A stretch of 64,000 nucleotides of DNA, taken from NCBI GenBank assembly GCA_963732775.1, contig CAVTAR010000001.1, positions 558,001-622,000 of the forward strand, written 5' to 3'. Each line of letters opens with the position of its first letter. Position 1 is the stretch's first letter. A model generated the notes under the pieces. The model searched no databases, had not been told where the DNA came from, and saw only the letters and a list, made by a program, of their open reading frames with translations. Of the stretch, positions 61,338 through 64,000 are shown in pieces. Source of the DNA: CAVRQM01 sp963732775 (GTDB lineage: Bacteria > Pseudomonadota > Alphaproteobacteria > Acetobacterales > Acetobacteraceae). The translations under genes were made by a program, and so were the position numbers.

Positions 61338-62450
61338 ATGCCGGACGCCGCCGCGCTGCTGGCCTGGTACGACCGCCACCGCCGCACCTTGCCGTGGCGC
61401 GCCGGCCCGGGCGAGGCCGCCGACCCGTACCGCGTCTGGCTCAGCGAGGTGATGCTGCAACAGACCACCGTGGCGGCGGTCTTACCTTATTATGAGCAGT
61501 TCCTCACCTGCTTCCCGACCGTGCGGGCGCTGGCCGCCGCCGCGCCCGAGGACGTGATGCGACGCTGGGCCGGGCTTGGCTACTACGCCCGCGCCCGCAA
61601 CCTGCTCGCCTGCGCCCGCGAGGTGGTGCGCCAGGGCGGCGCGTTCCCGCGCACGGTCGAGGCGCTGCGCCGCCTGCCGGGCATCGGCGCCTACACCGCC
61701 CAGGCCGTCGCCGCGATCGCCTTCGGGGTTCCCGGCGTGCCGGTCGACGGCAACGTCGAGCGCGTCGCGGCCCGCGTGTTCGCGATCGCCACGCCGCTGC
61801 CGGCCGCCCGGCCCGCGTTCGCGCGGGCGGCCGCGCGGCTGGGCGAGGCGGCGGCGGCGGTCGCCCGACCGTCGGATTTCGCGCAGGCGCTGTTCGACCT
61901 CGGCGCCACGGTCTGCACCCCGGCCGCGCCGGCCTGCGTGCTGTGCCCGTGGCAGCCCGCCTGCCTCGGCGTGCGTGCCGGCATCGCGCCCGGCCTGCCG
62001 CGCCGGGCGCCGAAGCGGGCGCGTCCGGTGCGCCATGGCGCGCAGTTCTGGCTGTCCGACGGCGCCGGCGGCGTGCTGCTGCGCCGCCGGCCGGAGCGGG
62101 GGCTGCTCGGCGGCATGACCGAGTTGCCGGGCACGCCCTGGCGCGAGCCGCCCTGGGGCGAGGCCGAGCTGCTCGCCCACGCGCCGCAGCCGGCCGGCTG
62201 GCGGCGGCTCGGCGAGGTGCGGCACGTGTTCACGCATTTCGAGCTGCGCCTGCAGGTGTTCGCCGCCGAGGTGGCGCGCATCGAGGCGGCCGGAATGGTG
62301 CGCCCGGCCGAGGCGCTGGCCGCCGAGGCGCTGCCCTCGGTGATGCGCAAGTGCGCGGCGCTGGCCGTGACGGCTGGCGGCCCCCTCACCCCGGCCCTCT
62401 CCCCCAAGGATGGCTCTGCGAAACTCTGGTTCCGGCGCGGTTGGTCATGA
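61338..62450 (+). CDS. mutY: A/G-specific adenine glycosylase MutY with altered C-terminus
   Basis: 370 residues. MutY removes adenine opposite 8-oxoguanine. The catalytic glutamate is in SEVMLQQTTVAAVLPYYEQFL, the helix-hairpin-helix is LPGIGAYTAQAV with the catalytic aspartate in PVDGNVERV, and the 4Fe-4S ligands lie in the C-x6-C-x2-C-type region CTPAAPACVLCPWQPAC. The C-terminal NUDIX-like recognition domain is present. Normal homologues end near SVMRKCAALAV; here 24 more residues (GGPLTPALSPKDGSAKLWFR and on) come from a palindromic repeat and the left end of an IS. Activity is probably kept. Confidence 0.93.
   Translation: MPDAAALLAWYDRHRRTLPWRAGPGEAADPYRVWLSEVMLQQTTVAAVLPYYEQFLTCFPTVRALAAAAPEDVMRRWAGLGYYARARNLLACAREVVRQGGAFPRTVEALRRLPGIGAYTAQAVAAIAFGVPGVPVDGNVERVAARVFAIATPLPAARPAFARAAARLGEAAAAVARPSDFAQALFDLGATVCTPAAPACVLCPWQPACLGVRAGIAPGLPRRAPKRARPVRHGAQFWLSDGAGGVLLRRRPERGLLGGMTELPGTPWREPPWGEAELLAHAPQPAGWRRLGEVRHVFTHFELRLQVFAAEVARIEAAGMVRPAEALAAEALPSVMRKCAALAVTAGGPLTPALSPKDGSAKLWFRRGWS
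62385..62407. repeat. Left arm of a palindromic repeat split by the IS
   Basis: CTCACCCCGGCCCTCTCCCC and three more bases form a 23-base arm. Its exact reverse complement is at 63596-63618, beyond the IS element. The two arms were probably adjacent before insertion. Confidence 0.85.
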
Positions 62451-63550
62451 TTCGCTCGTTTGGTCATCGGAGGGGATGGTCATGACGCAACGGCAGCTTG
62501 GCTTGGCGGAGTCGTTGGTGGATCCGCGGCTGGGCAGCAATCCGCGCTTGGCCAAGTTGGAAACGGTGATCGACTGGGCGCCGCTGGAGGTGCTGTGCAA
62601 GCCGTTGCGTCGGGGCGAGCACGGCCGGCCGCCCTATGCGCCGCTGGCCCTGCTCAAGGCGCTGTATCTGCAAGCGATGTATGACCTGTCCGACCCGGGC
62701 TTGGAGGAAGCGCTGCTGGACCGGCTGTCGTTTCGGCGCTTCTGCGGCTTTGGCCTCGCCGACCGCACTCCCGACGAGACGACCATCCTGCGGTTTCGCC
62801 ACGATGCCGCCGAGGCCGGCGTGCTGAGGGCCTGTTTCGAGGAGATCACGCGCCAGCTCGAGCAGCGCGGGCTGATGGTCAAGAAAGGCAGCCTGCTCGA
62901 CGCCACCCTGGTCGCGTCGGCGTTGCGCCCGCCGCCGGCCTCGGCCGGGCTGGGTGCGTGCAACGCCGCCGAGCCAGGAGCGTCGTGGACCCGCAAGGCG
63001 GGGCGGTCGGTGTTCGGCTACAAGGTGCATGTCGGCGTCGACCAGGGCTCGGGACTGGTCCGGCGCGTCGTCGTCACCGGTGCCAAGACCTATGAGAGCG
63101 AAGCCGCCGACGACCTCATCTGCGGCGACGAGCGGGCGGTCTACGCCGACAAGGCCTATCCCCAGGCCGCCAGGCGGCAGCGCCTGCGCGCGGCCGGGAT
63201 CAAGGACCGGATCATGCACCGGCGGCACAAATCCCAGCGCGCGCTGCCCCGCCACCGCCAGCGCTGGAACGACCTCGTGGCGCGCGCCCGGGCCCCGGTC
63301 GAGAACATCTTCAGCCAACTCAAACGGATCTATGGGCGGTCGCGGATGCGATGCCACACGCTGGCCCGCAACACCGCCGACATCCTCGCGATCGTCAGCG
63401 TCCTCAATCTCAAACGTGCGGCCAAGCTGACCGCCGCATGAGCCCGAGCCCGCTCCGCAGGCCCGCCCGCGGCCCCAACACACCGAAAGCCGCCATCCCA
63501 CACTCCGAAACCAACGCCGACGTCTCACGACAAACCGCTTTCGCAGAGCC
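62412..63550 (+). mobile_element. IS5-family insertion sequence, 1139 bp
   Basis: The ends are inverted: GGCTCTGCGAAA at 62412-62423 and TTTCGCAGAGCC at 63539-63550, and the match extends outward to GGAT/ATCC. The element holds one transposase gene of the IS5 type and nothing else. Flanks carry halves of a palindromic repeat, showing the insertion site. A target duplication cannot be told apart from the inverted-repeat extension. Confidence 0.85.
62482..63441 (+). CDS. IS5-family DDE transposase
   Basis: 319 residues from ATG 62482, with GGAGGGG upstream. An N-terminal region (FADRTPDETTILRFRH-like: GLADRTPDETTILRFRHDAAEAG) precedes the DDE core. The candidates are D in LLDATLVASA, D in VYADKAYPQ and E in PVENIFSQLKRIYGRSRMRC; the last matches the IS5 Y-x2-R region. 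The frame is complete, so the element may be active. Longer upstream in-frame starts overlap mutY and lack ribosome sites. Confidence 0.92.
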   Translation: MTQRQLGLAESLVDPRLGSNPRLAKLETVIDWAPLEVLCKPLRRGEHGRPPYAPLALLKALYLQAMYDLSDPGLEEALLDRLSFRRFCGFGLADRTPDETTILRFRHDAAEAGVLRACFEEITRQLEQRGLMVKKGSLLDATLVASALRPPPASAGLGACNAAEPGASWTRKAGRSVFGYKVHVGVDQGSGLVRRVVVTGAKTYESEAADDLICGDERAVYADKAYPQAARRQRLRAAGIKDRIMHRRHKSQRALPRHRQRWNDLVARARAPVENIFSQLKRIYGRSRMRCHTLARNTADILAIVSVLNLKRAAKLTAA

Positions 63551-63618
63551 ATCCCCAAGCGGGGGAGAGGGGGCGTCCTGCTCCCTCTCCCCCGTTTGGG
63601 GGAGAGGGCCGGGGTGAG
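63551..63618. repeat. Right part of the IS-split palindromic repeat
   Basis: CCCCAAGCGGGGGAGAGGG (63553-63571) pairs with CCCTCTCCCCCGTTTGGGG (63583-63601) with one mismatch. The outer segment 63596-63618 is the exact complement of 62385-62407. It is a GC-rich dispersed element of a different sequence from the 15.8 and 52.2 kb copies. Confidence 0.8.
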
Positions 63619-63642
63619 CGGGCCGCCCCGGGGTGCCTCCGG

Positions 63643-64000
63643 GTGATCCTGCGCGACCGCAAGCCCGCCGTCGGGTTCGTGCTGGTCGTGCTCGGCTTCG
63701 ACGCGCTGTGCGTGGGGCTCGTCGTGCCGATCGTGCCCGAGCTGGTGCGGCAGCTCTCGGGGCGGGACGCGAGCGGCGCCTCGCTCTGGCTGGGCGGGCT
63801 GGTCGCGACCTTCGCGGTGGCGCAGCTGGTCGGCGCGCCGGTGCTGGGCGGCCTGTCGGACCGCTATGGGCGGCGGCTGGTGATCCTGCTGTCGCTCGCC
63901 GGGGCGGTCGCCAACTATGCCCTGCTGGCCTGGGCGCCGACGCTGGCCTGGCTCTATCTCGGCCGGGCGCTGGCCGGGGTGTCGGCGTCCAACACCTCGA
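63643..64000 (+). CDS. MFS transporter (TCR/Tet-like), N-terminal part
   Basis: An open frame from GTG 63643 runs past the right edge, 119 residues visible. It shows the first helices of a 12-TM major facilitator: FVLVVLGFDALCVGLVVPIVPEL, LGGLVATFAVAQLVGAPVLGGL, motif A GGLSDRYGRRLV, then ILLSLAGAVANYALL and LGRALAGVSASNTS. The motif-B-like region (GRALAGVSASN) is typical of TetA/Bcr-like drug-proton antiporters. The substrate is unknown. Its promoter is likely inside or next to the IS-repeat region. Confidence 0.85.
   Translation, partial: MILRDRKPAVGFVLVVLGFDALCVGLVVPIVPELVRQLSGRDASGASLWLGGLVATFAVAQLVGAPVLGGLSDRYGRRLVILLSLAGAVANYALLAWAPTLAWLYLGRALAGVSASNTS

Noticed and set aside
62410..62481. 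A longer transposase starting at 62410
   Set aside because: The extra residues translate the IS terminal repeat and overlap mutY. No ribosome site precedes 62410, while GGAGGGG precedes 62482.
1..64000. CRISPR arrays
   Set aside because: The repeats seen are palindromes or short tandem arrays of two to three units; none has regular spacers and no cas gene was found.

Overview
This is a very GC-rich bacterial chromosome segment, most likely from an alphaproteobacterium of the Rhodospirillales/Acetobacterales type. The support is conserved gene order, not a marker-gene match: yceD/DUF177-rpmF-plsX-fabH-ihfA-merR-tRNA-Pro, ftsY-mtaB-dapF, rpmI-rplT-pheS-pheT, and smc-dsbA-like-DUF721-mutY are all arrangements known from that class. 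No rRNA, CRISPR array, prophage or replication origin was seen.

Layout. 0-7.7 kb: DUF177 tail, an SDR/LysR pair inserted before rpmF, plsX, fabH, ihfA, a MerR regulator, tRNA-Pro(GGG), a ModE-like HTH protein, a 2Fe-2S protein, two small membrane proteins and rpsD. 7.7-17.1 kb: an asparaginase gene and prfC, both broken by many single-base indels, then a reductive pyrimidine catabolic locus (hydA, preT, preA, and a hyuC-type carbamoyl-amino-acid hydrolase). This locus is interrupted by an AT-richer insert carrying a GIY-YIG nuclease. 17.1-27.7 kb: an ABC ATPase, two small polar proteins, a baeRF-type protein, a TspO-like protein, and a nine-gene minus-strand run (efp, IMPase, OmpA-like, two orphan sugar-type permeases, DUF72, two permeases and an NMT1/THI5-type binding protein). 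Most of its stop and start codons overlap. 27.8-41.1 kb: a choice-of-anchor P-like exported protein, ftsY-mtaB-dapF, rpmI-rplT, a DUF29 gene, an Ig-like lipoprotein, pheST, lepA and tRNA-Ser(GGA). 41.2-49.5 kb: a creatininase/glutamine-synthetase-like/isochorismatase trio followed by a complete Dpp-type transporter. 49.5-56 kb: a nucleoside ABC importer with cdd and deoA. 56-64 kb: a second DUF29 gene, smc, a dsbA-like gene, DUF721, mutY, an IS5-family element and the start of an MFS transporter.

Taken together, the window could import nucleosides, deaminate and phosphorolyse them (Cdd, DeoA), and degrade the freed uracil or thymine by the reductive route (PreTA, HydA, HyuC-type). The joining of these modules is inference.

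Two window-wide patterns stand out. First, frameshifts are overwhelmingly single-base insertions, dense in 7.7-10.6 kb and 14.6-15.1 kb and also hitting ftsY and smc, so sequencing or assembly error is more likely than gene decay. Second, several genes have a promoter whose -10 box ends exactly six bases before the start codon, the geometry of leaderless mRNAs.
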